Source: LGRD01 sp031378125
GTDB taxonomy: Bacteria > Pseudomonadota > Gammaproteobacteria > Burkholderiales > Burkholderiaceae_C
Length of the DNA stretch: 20,507 nucleotides
NCBI GenBank assembly: GCA_031378125.1
Contig: JANNDW010000183.1
Coordinates: 1-20,507, forward strand
Reading direction: 5' to 3'
Positions 7,390-14,982 of the stretch are shown in pieces. Positions within the stretch are counted from its first letter, which is position 1. Each line of letters begins with the position of its first letter. Position numbers and translations under genes: made by a program. Below the pieces are notes generated by a model. The model saw only the letters and a list, made by a program, of their open reading frames with translations, was not told the DNA's origin and made no database searches.

Positions 7390-10104
7390 ATGAGCATTCG
7401 CCATCTCGATCGGTTGCTGGAGCCGAAGTCGGTCGCCGTCATCGGCGCATCGGGCCGTGCCGGCAGTGTGGGCGCCACGGTGTGGCGCAATCTGCGCGCG
7501 GGCCACTTCGCCGGGCCGGTCTACGCCGTGAACCCCCACCGCGCCACGCTCGATGGCATGGCCGTGTTTGCCCGCCCGGCCGACCTGCCGCAAGCGCCCG
7601 ACCTGGCCGTGCTGTGCACACCGCCCGACACCGTGGCAAGCCTGATCGACGAACTGGGCCGGCTTGGCACGCGCGCCGCCATCGTCATGACGGCGGGCCT
7701 GAGCACCGCCCAGAAACAGGCGATGCTGGACGCCGCGCGGCCGCATTTGCTGCGTGTGCTGGGCCCGAACTGCATTGGGCTGCTGACCCCGCACCTGGGC
7801 TTGAATGCGAGCTTCGCGCACATCGACGCCATTCCCGGCGGCGTGGCCTTCATCTCGCAATCGGGCGCCCTCGTCACCGCGGTGCTCGACTGGGCTCAAT
7901 CGCGGCGCATCGGTTTCTCGCACATGGTGTCACTTGGCGAACGCGCCGATGTGGATTTCGGCGACTTGCTGGACCACTTGGCCAGCGACGCGCGCACCCG
8001 CTCGATCCTGCTGTACATCGAGTCGATCGAAGCGCCGCGCAAATTCATGTCGGCCGCGCGCGCCGCGGCGCGCAACAAGCCGGTCATCGTTGTGAAAGCG
8101 GGCCGTGCCGGCAACGGCGTCAAGGCGGCGGCCTCGCACACCGGCGCGCTGGCCGGCTCGGACATCGTGTTCGACGCCGCGATCCGCCGCGCCGGCATGT
8201 TGCGCGTCGACACGCTGCAAGACCTGTTCATGGCCGCTGCGACGCTGGCCCGCTTTGGAACGAACCGCGACACGGCGCTGACGCTGATGACCAACGGCGG
8301 CGGCGCCGGCGTGCTGGCGGCCGATGCGGCAGCACTCGCGGGTGTCCCGCTGCTGGAACTGAGCGACACACTGCGCACCCGGCTCGACGCGATTTTGCCG
8401 CCGACCTGGTCGCACGCGAACCCGATCGACATCATCGGCGACGCGCCGGTGCAGCGCTACACCGAGACGCTGCAGACACTGCTGGCCGACCGCGACACCG
8501 GCGCGGTGCTGTTCATGCACGCGCCAACCGCGATCGTGCGCAGCGAAGACATTGCGCGCGCCTGCGCGCCGATTGCGCGCCAAGCGAGCGGCCGCGTGAT
8601 GGCCTGCTGGCTGGGCGATGCCGCGGTGGCAGACGCACGCCACCTCTTCGAAGACGCCGGCGTGGCCGACTACGCCACGCCCGAGGAGGCCGTGCGCGCC
8701 TTCGCGATGCTGTCGACCTACCGAGCCAACCAGGCCCAGCTGATGGAAGCGCCGACCGCGAGTGAAAACGGCCCGCCCGACATCGAAGCGGCCCGCGTGC
8801 CCATCGAGGCGGCGTTGGCCGAGGGCCGTGACATGCTCAACGAGATCGAGGCGAAGGCGGTGCTGAAGGCCTACGGCATCCCGACCGTGCCGACGTGGGC
8901 GGTCCCGCCGCAGGCCACCGCGGCGGTGGCCGCGGCACACCAGCTCGGCTATCCCGTCGCGTTGAAAATCCTGTCGCCCGACATCAGCCACAAGTCCGAC
9001 GTGGGCGGCGTGCGCCTGAACCTGCGCGACGAGAACGATCTGCGCCAGGCGGCCGACGAGATGCTGGCGCGCGTGCACGAACTGAAGCCGCGGGCGCGGA
9101 TCAGCGGCTTCACCGTGCAGACCATGGCGACCCGGCCGATGGCGCAGGAACTCATCGTCGGCGCCAGCGTCGATCCGGTCTTTGGCCCGGTGTTGTTGTT
9201 CGGCCAGGGTGGCACCGCCGTCGAAGTGCTGGCCGATCGTGCGATCGCGTTGCCCCCGTTGAACCGCGTGCTGGCGCGCGAACTGGTGTCGCGAACGCGC
9301 GTGGCCAGGTTGCTGGCCGGTTATCGCGACCACCCGCCCGCCCGCCTCGACGCCATTTGCGATGTGTTGATCGCGTTGTCTCAGATGCTGGCCGACCTGC
9401 CCGAGCTGGCCGAACTGGACATCAACCCGCTGCTGGCCGATCAGAACGGCGTGATCGCGCTCGACGCACGCCTGCGCGTCAACCGCCAGGCGGGCGCCGG
9501 TGCCGCCCAATTCGCCATCACGCCCTACCCGGCCGAACTGGCCGAAACCTTGGTTTGGCAAGGCGAGGCCATCGTACTGCGGCCGATTCGCCCTGAAGAC
9601 GGGCCGCAGCACCAGGCCTTCGTCGAACTGTTGCAGCCGGAAGACGTGCGGCTGCGCTTCTTCAGCGTGCGCCGGGAGCTGCCGCGCAGCGAGCTCGCCC
9701 GGTTGACACAAATCGACTACGCGCGCGAGATGGCTTTCATCGCCGTGCGAACCCTGCCCGGCGGAGCAGCCCAGACGCTCGGGGTGGTGCGGGTCGTGAT
9801 CGACCCGGACAACGCCACCGCGGAGTTCGCGATCATCGTGCGTTCGGACCTGAAAGCCCACGGCCTGGGCCGGCTGTTGATGCGCAAGATGATCGCCTTT
9901 CTCTCGCAGCGCGGCACGCAGCGAATGGTCGGCGACATTCTGCGAGAGAACAAGTCGATGCGCGAGCTGGCTCGCTCGCTGGGGTTCACGGTGAATGCGG
10001 CCGCTTCGAATCCGGACGCCCTCAGCGTCGAGCTGGAGATCCCCCGTCAACTCGACTCGGCAGCTTTTTCGACGACGCTCGCCGAAAGCCCAACGAGGCG
10101 CTGA
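7390..10104 (+). CDS. Pat-like protein: ADP-forming acyl-CoA synthetase fused to a GNAT acetyltransferase
   Basis: This is a 904-residue fusion. Residues 1-130 form a CoA-binding Rossmann domain (PKSVAVIGASGRAGSVG). A succinyl-CoA-ligase-like flavodoxin region follows to about 450 and contains ASHTGALAGSD with H250, the position of the phospho-histidine in ADP-forming acetyl-CoA synthetases. An ATP-grasp domain covers about 485-710, with SHKSDVGGV and the second conserved histidine H534. A GNAT domain fills about 730-895, with the acetyl-CoA loop HGLGRLLM near 824-831. The layout matches enterobacterial Pat/PatZ (YfiQ), which acetylates lysines of enzymes such as acetyl-CoA synthetase. Because both ligase histidines are kept, it may instead or also make acyl-CoA or ATP. 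The frame is open upstream to 6412, but the ATG at 7390 starts the Rossmann domain. An Fnr-type box precedes it. Confidence 0.9.
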   Translation: MSIRHLDRLLEPKSVAVIGASGRAGSVGATVWRNLRAGHFAGPVYAVNPHRATLDGMAVFARPADLPQAPDLAVLCTPPDTVASLIDELGRLGTRAAIVMTAGLSTAQKQAMLDAARPHLLRVLGPNCIGLLTPHLGLNASFAHIDAIPGGVAFISQSGALVTAVLDWAQSRRIGFSHMVSLGERADVDFGDLLDHLASDARTRSILLYIESIEAPRKFMSAARAAARNKPVIVVKAGRAGNGVKAAASHTGALAGSDIVFDAAIRRAGMLRVDTLQDLFMAAATLARFGTNRDTALTLMTNGGGAGVLAADAAALAGVPLLELSDTLRTRLDAILPPTWSHANPIDIIGDAPVQRYTETLQTLLADRDTGAVLFMHAPTAIVRSEDIARACAPIARQASGRVMACWLGDAAVADARHLFEDAGVADYATPEEAVRAFAMLSTYRANQAQLMEAPTASENGPPDIEAARVPIEAALAEGRDMLNEIEAKAVLKAYGIPTVPTWAVPPQATAAVAAAHQLGYPVALKILSPDISHKSDVGGVRLNLRDENDLRQAADEMLARVHELKPRARISGFTVQTMATRPMAQELIVGASVDPVFGPVLLFGQGGTAVEVLADRAIALPPLNRVLARELVSRTRVARLLAGYRDHPPARLDAICDVLIALSQMLADLPELAELDINPLLADQNGVIALDARLRVNRQAGAGAAQFAITPYPAELAETLVWQGEAIVLRPIRPEDGPQHQAFVELLQPEDVRLRFFSVRRELPRSELARLTQIDYAREMAFIAVRTLPGGAAQTLGVVRVVIDPDNATAEFAIIVRSDLKAHGLGRLLMRKMIAFLSQRGTQRMVGDILRENKSMRELARSLGFTVNAAASNPDALSVELEIPRQLDSAAFSTTLAESPTRR

Positions 10105-10193
10105 AGGCCAAGGGCTTGAGTGCTCCAGCATTTGTTCTCGGGCGCCTGGAATACTCGCCAGCTCAAATACCGCTGAGCCGCACTCCGCGCGTA

Positions 10194-10784
10194 TCAGTGC
10201 CGGGGCAACTCGGTTTGAGCCGCGGCGTTCCTGACCGCTGCGACCCATTGGCCCGTCATCTCGGTGAGCGCGTTCTGTGCGCTGGCGATCATCGCCAGCG
10301 GCGTCGGGTCCACGTTGAGCGAGGCTGAGCCTTGCGGCGCCGCGCCGGCGCCATTGCCAAGCATCCGGTGCGACAGCTTGGCCGCCTCTTCCTGCGCCTG
10401 CTCGACGAACTGCGTCTCGGCGTCGAGCCAGCGCGTGAGCAGCGCAGCGTAGTTCTGCGCGGCCCGGGCCATCTGGCTGCTCACCAGATTCGCCTGGAGC
10501 GTGAGCAGTTCCTGGCTGTCGCGCGCGCCTCCCGCTTCGACCATCGCCTCGGCCAGGCTCGTCGACAGTTCCTTCAGCGTCTGCGCGTTCGTCTGGTGCA
10601 CCTGGTCCAAAAACCTCAACAGGCCCTGCGACGCGCCGAGCGATGCGTTGACGAGGCTGCGCGTCAAGTCCACGCTGAACGCCGTCGCTTCGTCGCTCGC
10701 AGGGTCCGCGGACTCCACGCCGTGGCCGCCGGAGGCTGCCCTGCGGGGTGCCGCGTTGCGAGCCGGCTTGAAGGTGCGCGCCAT
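10194..10784 (-). CDS. Phasin-like polyhydroxyalkanoate granule-associated protein
   Basis: This 196-residue protein is rich in Ala, Gln, Ser and Leu and almost entirely helical. A basic Arg/Lys/Pro N-terminus (MARTFKPARNAAPRR) is followed by long amphipathic helices such as LLRFLDQVHQTNAQTLKELS, ending with ALTEMTGQWVAAVRNAAAQ. Length and composition fit the phasin family that coats PHA granules; the match is by pattern, so a phasin-domain assignment is likely but not proven. The ATG at 10784 is chosen over the one at 10805 because GGAGG (complement of 10790-10794) lies 5 nt upstream of it. It is convergent with the Pat-like gene, 89 bp apart. An Fnr-type box lies about 103 bp upstream, suggesting that storage-polymer metabolism is tied to oxygen or redox state. 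Confidence 0.75.
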   Translation of the reverse strand: MARTFKPARNAAPRRAASGGHGVESADPASDEATAFSVDLTRSLVNASLGASQGLLRFLDQVHQTNAQTLKELSTSLAEAMVEAGGARDSQELLTLQANLVSSQMARAAQNYAALLTRWLDAETQFVEQAQEEAAKLSHRMLGNGAGAAPQGSASLNVDPTPLAMIASAQNALTEMTGQWVAAVRNAAAQTELPRH

Positions 10785-11061
10785 GAAAGCCTCCGGGATG
10801 TGCAAAGGTTTGGTCAGTTACTTTAGGCGCTCCGACACAGCGCCGCCAGCCGAATCTCGATCGCGTTGGCAATCGGCCGGCTGCGGTTGATGCCGGTCAA
10901 GCGGCGGCAGCGACAAGTTCAATGGCGCGCGCGAAAAGTTCGAAACCCAATTGCGCCATGCCCGCGCCGAACTCGCGGAGTTGCAGGTTCAGCGCGGTAC
11001 GCTGGCGCGCTTGGGGCGTTGGCTGCGCTGATGCGACGCGGCGGGCCCGAGCATGGCGGGT
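10785..11061. other. Intergenic region with an Fnr box and a short orphan coding-like stretch
   Basis: This is 277 bp between the phasin-like start and the stop of the peptidoglycan-binding protein. It holds the Fnr-type box at 10887-10900. From 10891 to the TGA at 11029-11031 the + strand reads as a plausible helical tail (KFETQLRHARAELAELQVQ, then RLGRWLR), but an in-frame TGA at 10888-10890 precedes it and no good start codon exists. It may be a gene remnant or a chance frame. Confidence 0.35.
10887..10900. promoter_or_regulatory. Fnr/Anr-type operator upstream of the phasin-like gene
   Basis: TTGAT-GCCG-GTCAA differs from the consensus TTGAT-N4-ATCAA at one base. It sits upstream of the - strand phasin-like gene. 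A possible - strand -10 sequence TAAAGT (complement of 10820-10825) is centred 71 bp from the box centre, which would place the box near -81, a class I position. The -35 is not convincing. Confidence 0.55.
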
Positions 11062-12270
11062 TCAGGCGCTGAGCAGCTGCCCCACTCGGGCGCGTGCGTC
11101 CACGAGTCCCTGTTTGAGTGCCGGGCCCAGGTCCAGATCCTGCTCGGTCAGCAGCGTGTACTTGACCGTCGGGCTCAAATCGCTGCCGAGCGCGGTCACC
11201 AGGTCGAGCAGCACGTTGTAGGCGCCGCGTGTCTTCGACGGTTCGCTGGCCACCTCCGCGTTGTTCGTGGCGGCGAATGCCGAGCAGTCGACGAGCTCGT
11301 TCCTCGGGTTGAGGTACACGCTGCCATTGATGACCTGGCACCCTTCCGACCAGCTGTTCACGTCGCGCGTCATCCCCTTCCCGCCCCAATGAATATTGAT
11401 CGAAGCATTCGCTTCCAGCCCATGGTTCAGGTCCGCATCGTCGAGGCGCTTGTCGCCCTTCGAGCGAACGACCAGCACGCCCTTGTTCCGCGGGCGAAGC
11501 GCCAGGTACTTCTTCTGGTGCCACCCGAAGTGATAGTCGTGCTGGCCCTGGACGAGAAACGGAAGGCCGCGTGGATCTTTCGATGCCCCCGGCTCCGTCG
11601 ATCCCTGAAACTTGAAGACGAGCCCCTTGATCAGAAGCACGAAGATGTCATCGAACTTGCCGCTCATTTCACTGCGACGTATGCCGACGAGGTGAATGTT
11701 CCCAGCCGGGGTGAAGTCCCACTGCGCGAGGGTTCGCGTGTCGGCACCAGCGCTGAAGGCATTGACCAGTTGCAGCGTGCGATTCGGACCGGCAACGTAG
11801 TTTTGCTTCACTTTTTCCAGCAGCGAAAGCCATTCGGTGTACTCCGTCTGGCCCAAGGCTTGGGTCTGCCAGCGCTCGATCGTCGGCGCCCAGTCGGACT
11901 TGAACTGAGGGTCCATCCAGCGCCTCAGATGCTGTTGCGAGACCGGGCCGAACCGGCCATCCGGCACGGAGTCGAGTTTTTCGACCGAGCGAACGTATTC
12001 CTGGAACAGGCGTATCGCGGAGAGCGTGCGGTAGCCACAGATCCCGTCGACCTTTCCGCCGGGGAAAAAGCCAATCGATTTGAGTCCCTGCTGAACCTCG
12101 GCGACGGGCATGGATTGCTGCGCATCGGGCACGTGCATCTCGAGCGCCAGCTTGTCGCTTCCCGGCTCGATCTCGACAAGGGGGACGCGCGTGAGGTCCT
12201 CGACCTGTTTCAGGTAAGCCTTGCACACCGAATCCGCAATGCCGGGGTCAAAGCATCCAAGTTTGATCAT
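11062..12270 (-). CDS. Peptidoglycan-binding protein with L,D-transpeptidase-like Cys motif, no signal peptide
   Basis: This is a 402-residue protein. Residues about 45-110 resemble a PG_binding_1 repeat (VQQGLKSIGFFPGGKVDGICG, then TLSAIRLFQEY). The C-terminal half includes INIHWGGKG near 292 and SEGCQVI with C311, a His...S-x-G-C pattern like the active site of L,D-transpeptidases. The N-terminus (MIKLGCFDPGIADSVCKAYLKQ) has no basic, hydrophobic Sec signal, which is unusual for a wall-acting enzyme. Export by another route, release by lysis, or a toxin-like role are possible. The ATG at 12270 is set by GGAGG (complement of 12278-12282) 7 nt upstream; a TTG at 12285 is rejected. It follows the PaaK-like gene by 63 bp on the same strand, so the two are probably co-transcribed. 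Catalytic activity is inferred only. Confidence 0.65.
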   Translation of the reverse strand: MIKLGCFDPGIADSVCKAYLKQVEDLTRVPLVEIEPGSDKLALEMHVPDAQQSMPVAEVQQGLKSIGFFPGGKVDGICGYRTLSAIRLFQEYVRSVEKLDSVPDGRFGPVSQQHLRRWMDPQFKSDWAPTIERWQTQALGQTEYTEWLSLLEKVKQNYVAGPNRTLQLVNAFSAGADTRTLAQWDFTPAGNIHLVGIRRSEMSGKFDDIFVLLIKGLVFKFQGSTEPGASKDPRGLPFLVQGQHDYHFGWHQKKYLALRPRNKGVLVVRSKGDKRLDDADLNHGLEANASINIHWGGKGMTRDVNSWSEGCQVINGSVYLNPRNELVDCSAFAATNNAEVASEPSKTRGAYNVLLDLVTALGSDLSPTVKYTLLTEQDLDLGPALKQGLVDARARVGQLLSA

Positions 12271-12333
12271 GACGGTTCCTCCCAATGGTTGCAGATGTCG
12301 GTTCTCCCAGACGTCCTGGGCCGCTGCCGGGTC

Positions 12334-13809
12334 TCAAGGATGATCTCGGCGAGGTTCCGAACGCCGCGGCGCTTGTGCGCCGGGGGCGCGCGGCTCAAGC
12401 AGAACCCGGCACATCTTGCCGCTGCGGGGTTGCCGCAGCGGCGCTCGCAGGCCGTGCACGATGCGCACGTTGGAGAGCCCGTGCTGCGCCAGGAAGCCGT
12501 CGAGTGCCGCACGGGCGCGTTTGAAAGCGTCCACCGGGTCGCGCACCTCGGGCTCCAAGCGCAGCTCAAGCGCATCGGGCCCGGTGCACAGCAGCTGGAA
12601 CTGGGTGAGCTTTGCACCCTCTTCGATCACGGTCATCAGCGCCAGCGGCAGCAGCGTGACCTTGCGGTCCTTCGCATCGTGCAGCACCAGCGTGTGGTCG
12701 GCCCGGCCCTGCACCTCGATGACGGGAAATCCACTCCCGCAGGTGCACGGCTCGGCCGCGAAGCGCACGCTGTCGCCGAGCCGGTAGCGCAGCAGCGGCT
12801 GGACGCGATTGGCCAGGTTGGTCAGCAGCACCGAATGTGACGGCTCGCCGATGGGCACCGGGCGCAACTGGCGGTCCACCGGTTCGAGGATGAGCCAATC
12901 GTCATTCAGGTGCAGCCGGCCGTGGGCGCATTCCCAGGCCATCGAAAAGAACTCGGACGATCCGTAGTTGTTGCGCAGCGCGCAGCCGAAGGCGCCGCGG
13001 ATGCGCGTGCGCTGCTCGTCCGTCAATTGCTCGCCGCCGACCCAGACCTCGGCCAGCTTGAGCTTCAACGCGCCTTCCGTTTGCGCCTGGGCGAGCGCAG
13101 CCGCACAGCTCGGGTAGCAAATCAGCACGGTCGGCGCGAAGGCCTGCAGCTCGCGCGCGAGCTCGTCCAACGGGTCCAGCACCGAAAAGGTCTGGACCAC
13201 CGGCGCGAGCCATTGCAACAGTGACGGCGTCATCGATGCGGCCGTGCGTTTGAGCCGCTGAATGCTGGCGACCCCGGCGAAATGGCCACCGGTGGCGGCG
13301 ACGAACGCAAAGCGCTGTCCCGCACCCCAGGCCCCCAGCGGTGGCAGGCCCGGCCGCATGCCCCTGAGCCGCAGCGCGTCCAGCGCATCGAAGGCGGCCA
13401 GGCTTTGTGCGTCCTGCACAAAGATGCCGGGCTTGCCACTGGTGCCGGAGCTGGTCCAGACCATGTAGTTGCCCAGGTAAGCGTCGGCCACGCGTGCAGG
13501 GTCGCTCAAGAAGTACTCGACACCGGCACGGGTGATGCGCCGGTCGGTCGCCCAGTCGTCGAAGCGGTGCATCAGCTCGGCCTTCTCGACCGGCACGATG
13601 TCTTCGAGGCGCGGCCACGGTCCGCGCGCGGCGGCAAAACGCTCGCGGTAGAACGGTGAGTCGGTCGACGCGGTCTCGATCAGGCGCGCGAGCCGTGCGT
13701 TGCGCTGCCTGCGCCCGGCGCCGGCCGGGTCGAACCCGGCCGCCAGGGTCTCGCCCAGGGTTTGTGCCCACAGCCATGGGTCGACAGGGGGAAGCGGGTG
13801 CGCGGTCAC
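12334..13809 (-). CDS. PaaK-like adenylate-forming enzyme (phenylacetate-CoA ligase family)
   Basis: This is a 491-residue AMP-binding enzyme. The P-loop-like motif SSGTSGKPG is at 120-128, YGSSE at 282-286 and RYRLGDS at 341-347, followed by CTCGSG (C355, C357) and a C-terminal SGKMCRVLL with the usual adenylation lysine. The order and spacing resemble PaaK/CapK-type ligases rather than classical acyl-CoA synthetases. The acid substrate cannot be told from sequence; similar stand-alone proteins act in modification or secondary pathways. The start is GTG at 13809 with no strong Shine-Dalgarno. A tight hairpin (GTCGGG-GAA-CCCGAC, 13825-13839) lies in its leader. The last 20 residues are rich in Pro and Arg and look non-conserved. 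It probably forms an operon with the peptidoglycan-binding gene downstream, but a shared function is not evident. Confidence 0.85.
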   Translation of the reverse strand: MTAHPLPPVDPWLWAQTLGETLAAGFDPAGAGRRQRNARLARLIETASTDSPFYRERFAAARGPWPRLEDIVPVEKAELMHRFDDWATDRRITRAGVEYFLSDPARVADAYLGNYMVWTSSGTSGKPGIFVQDAQSLAAFDALDALRLRGMRPGLPPLGAWGAGQRFAFVAATGGHFAGVASIQRLKRTAASMTPSLLQWLAPVVQTFSVLDPLDELARELQAFAPTVLICYPSCAAALAQAQTEGALKLKLAEVWVGGEQLTDEQRTRIRGAFGCALRNNYGSSEFFSMAWECAHGRLHLNDDWLILEPVDRQLRPVPIGEPSHSVLLTNLANRVQPLLRYRLGDSVRFAAEPCTCGSGFPVIEVQGRADHTLVLHDAKDRKVTLLPLALMTVIEEGAKLTQFQLLCTGPDALELRLEPEVRDPVDAFKRARAALDGFLAQHGLSNVRIVHGLRAPLRQPRSGKMCRVLLEPRAPGAQAPRRSEPRRDHP

Positions 13810-14069
13810 GTTGAATCGGCGTCAGTCGGGGAACCCGACAAATGCCAAGCGCAAACGATACGCCGCCGCGACCGTGCCCGCCAGCAAAATCGCAAGGCTG
13901 GCTTTGAGGCCGGCCGCGTCGTTGCCGCTGCGACCGCAGGCCGAACAGGTGCATGTGGCGATCCGGGGCGGGCAGCCGGTTTGACACCCATCAAGGACCG
14001 CCGGCGCGGCGCGATTAGGCTGGGCACACGATTCCGGCGGTGGTTTGTGCACCGGCGGCGCACCTTCCC
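13810..14069. promoter_or_regulatory. Divergent region upstream of the PaaK-like and carbamoyltransferase-like genes
   Basis: This is 260 bp with no supported gene. It contains a hairpin at 13825-13839 and an Fnr-type box at 13981-13994 with TAGGCT at 14016-14021. One - strand frame here encodes a cysteine-rich stretch followed by a hydrophobic segment (CTCSACGRSG, then SLAILLAGTVAAAYRL) ending at 13822, but no start codon makes it a credible small gene. Confidence 0.5.
13981..13994. promoter_or_regulatory. Fnr/Anr-type operator upstream of the ornithine carbamoyltransferase-like gene
   Basis: TTGAC-ACCC-ATCAA has one mismatch to TTGAT-N4-ATCAA. A -10-like hexamer TAGGCT at 14016-14021 is centred 31 bp downstream of the box centre, the same hexamer and the same spacing as at the Pat-like promoter. 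This supports a class II Fnr-activated promoter for the gene starting at 14070. Confidence 0.7.
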
Positions 14070-14912
14070 ATGCCGTACGCCTTGAAGAACCGCAGCCTGC
14101 TGTCTCTCGACGAATTGAGCGCGCGCGACGTCGAGTTGCTGGTCGAACTCGCGCAGTCGTTGAAGCGCGACCGGACCCATGGCCACGAGCGCCAGCAGCT
14201 GCGTGGCCTGCACATCGCGACACTGACCGCGGCCGATGCGGCCCCACCGGGCGATCCGGCCGAGGCCGCTGCGACCGAGCAGGGCGCGATGGTCGTGCGA
14301 ATCGGGCCACGCGAGGCCCAGCGCACCGGCGCCAGCGATGTGCATGAGCTGGCGCGCCTGCTCGGGCGTCTGTATGACGCGATCGAAGTGCGTGGCATGG
14401 CGCAGAGCCGTTTGCGCGAGTTCGCCCGCCATTGCAGCGTGCCGGTGTACCGCAACTTCAGCCATGCCTGCCATCCGGCCTGCATCGTTGCCGACCTGAT
14501 GACGATGCAAGAGCATGCCGCCAAACCGTTGACGCGCATCGGCCTGGCCTGGCTCGGAGACCCGCGCGGCGAACGCGGGACAACGCTGTTGCAGGGGGCG
14601 TTGCTGATGGGGCTGGACCTGCGCATCGCCGCGCCGCGCGACTGCTGGCCGTCCGGCGCAAAGCTTGAGCGCCTGCAACGTCTGGCGCAAACGCACGGTG
14701 CGCGGCTGAGCCTGTACGACGCCGCGTCACCGGCGCTGGCCGGGTGCGACTTTCGCTACGCCGACCCGAACGTCCCGCCGCTGCGCTCGGCAAGCGCCGA
14801 GCCGGTCTTGCAGCTTGTGCAAGCCGAAGGTGGCGCCGACGCGCTGCGGCGCACCCAAAGCGAGAACCGAGTCCACGCCATCAAGGCAGTGCTGGTCGCC
14901 ACGCTGGCTTGA
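14070..14912 (+). CDS. Degenerate ornithine carbamoyltransferase paralogue (probable pseudoenzyme)
   Basis: This 280-residue protein follows the OTC fold along its length. NRSLLSLDELSARDVELLVE opens it; LARLLGRLYDAIEVRGM (95-110), CHPACIVADLMTMQEH (134-149), GDPRGERGTTLLQGALLMGLD and SENRVHAIKAVLVATL at the end all have clear OTC counterparts. Yet the carbamoyl-phosphate loop S-T-R-T-R is absent (LTAADAAPP instead), HPTQ has become HPAC, and the ornithine motif D-x-x-x-S-M-G and the H-C-L-P motif near the C-terminus are both gone. It is shorter than typical OTCs of 300-340 residues. These losses make transcarbamoylation unlikely; a regulatory or binding role is possible. It has no frameshift. 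The GTG at 14040 is an alternative start, but the ATG at 14070 begins the homology. An Fnr-type box lies 76 bp upstream. Confidence 0.78.
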   Translation: MPYALKNRSLLSLDELSARDVELLVELAQSLKRDRTHGHERQQLRGLHIATLTAADAAPPGDPAEAAATEQGAMVVRIGPREAQRTGASDVHELARLLGRLYDAIEVRGMAQSRLREFARHCSVPVYRNFSHACHPACIVADLMTMQEHAAKPLTRIGLAWLGDPRGERGTTLLQGALLMGLDLRIAAPRDCWPSGAKLERLQRLAQTHGARLSLYDAASPALAGCDFRYADPNVPPLRSASAEPVLQLVQAEGGADALRRTQSENRVHAIKAVLVATLA

Positions 14913-14942
14913 AGGCGGCGCGCCGAGCGCTGACCACTTGGC

Positions 14943-14962
14943 GGCCAGCCACGGCGCTGGCC
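14943..14962. terminator. Hairpin after the carbamoyltransferase-like gene
   Basis: There is a 7-bp perfect stem, GGCCAGC at 14943-14949 and GCTGGCC at 14956-14962, with loop CACGGC. It begins 31 bp after the stop codon and ends before the toxin-antitoxin promoter. No T run follows, so it is only terminator-like; it would serve to separate the two transcription units. Confidence 0.35.
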
Positions 14963-14982
14963 CACAGATCGAGAAGTGTCTA

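Noticed and set aside
7930..10872. A 980-codon open frame on the - strand
   Set aside because: It is antisense to the Pat-like gene, has low-complexity His/Arg/Gly-rich wording and no domains; long antisense frames are common in GC-rich DNA.
11053..12840. A 595-codon open frame on the + strand
   Set aside because: It runs antisense across two real - strand genes and reads as mirror-frame protein with no family pattern.
13822..13990. Small cysteine-rich, hydrophobic protein on the - strand
   Set aside because: The wording is suggestive, but no ATG, GTG or TTG gives a sensible start and it overlaps the Fnr box region.
13806..14696. A 296-codon - strand frame opposite the carbamoyltransferase-like gene
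   Set aside because: The + strand frame has full-length family similarity; the - strand frame has none.
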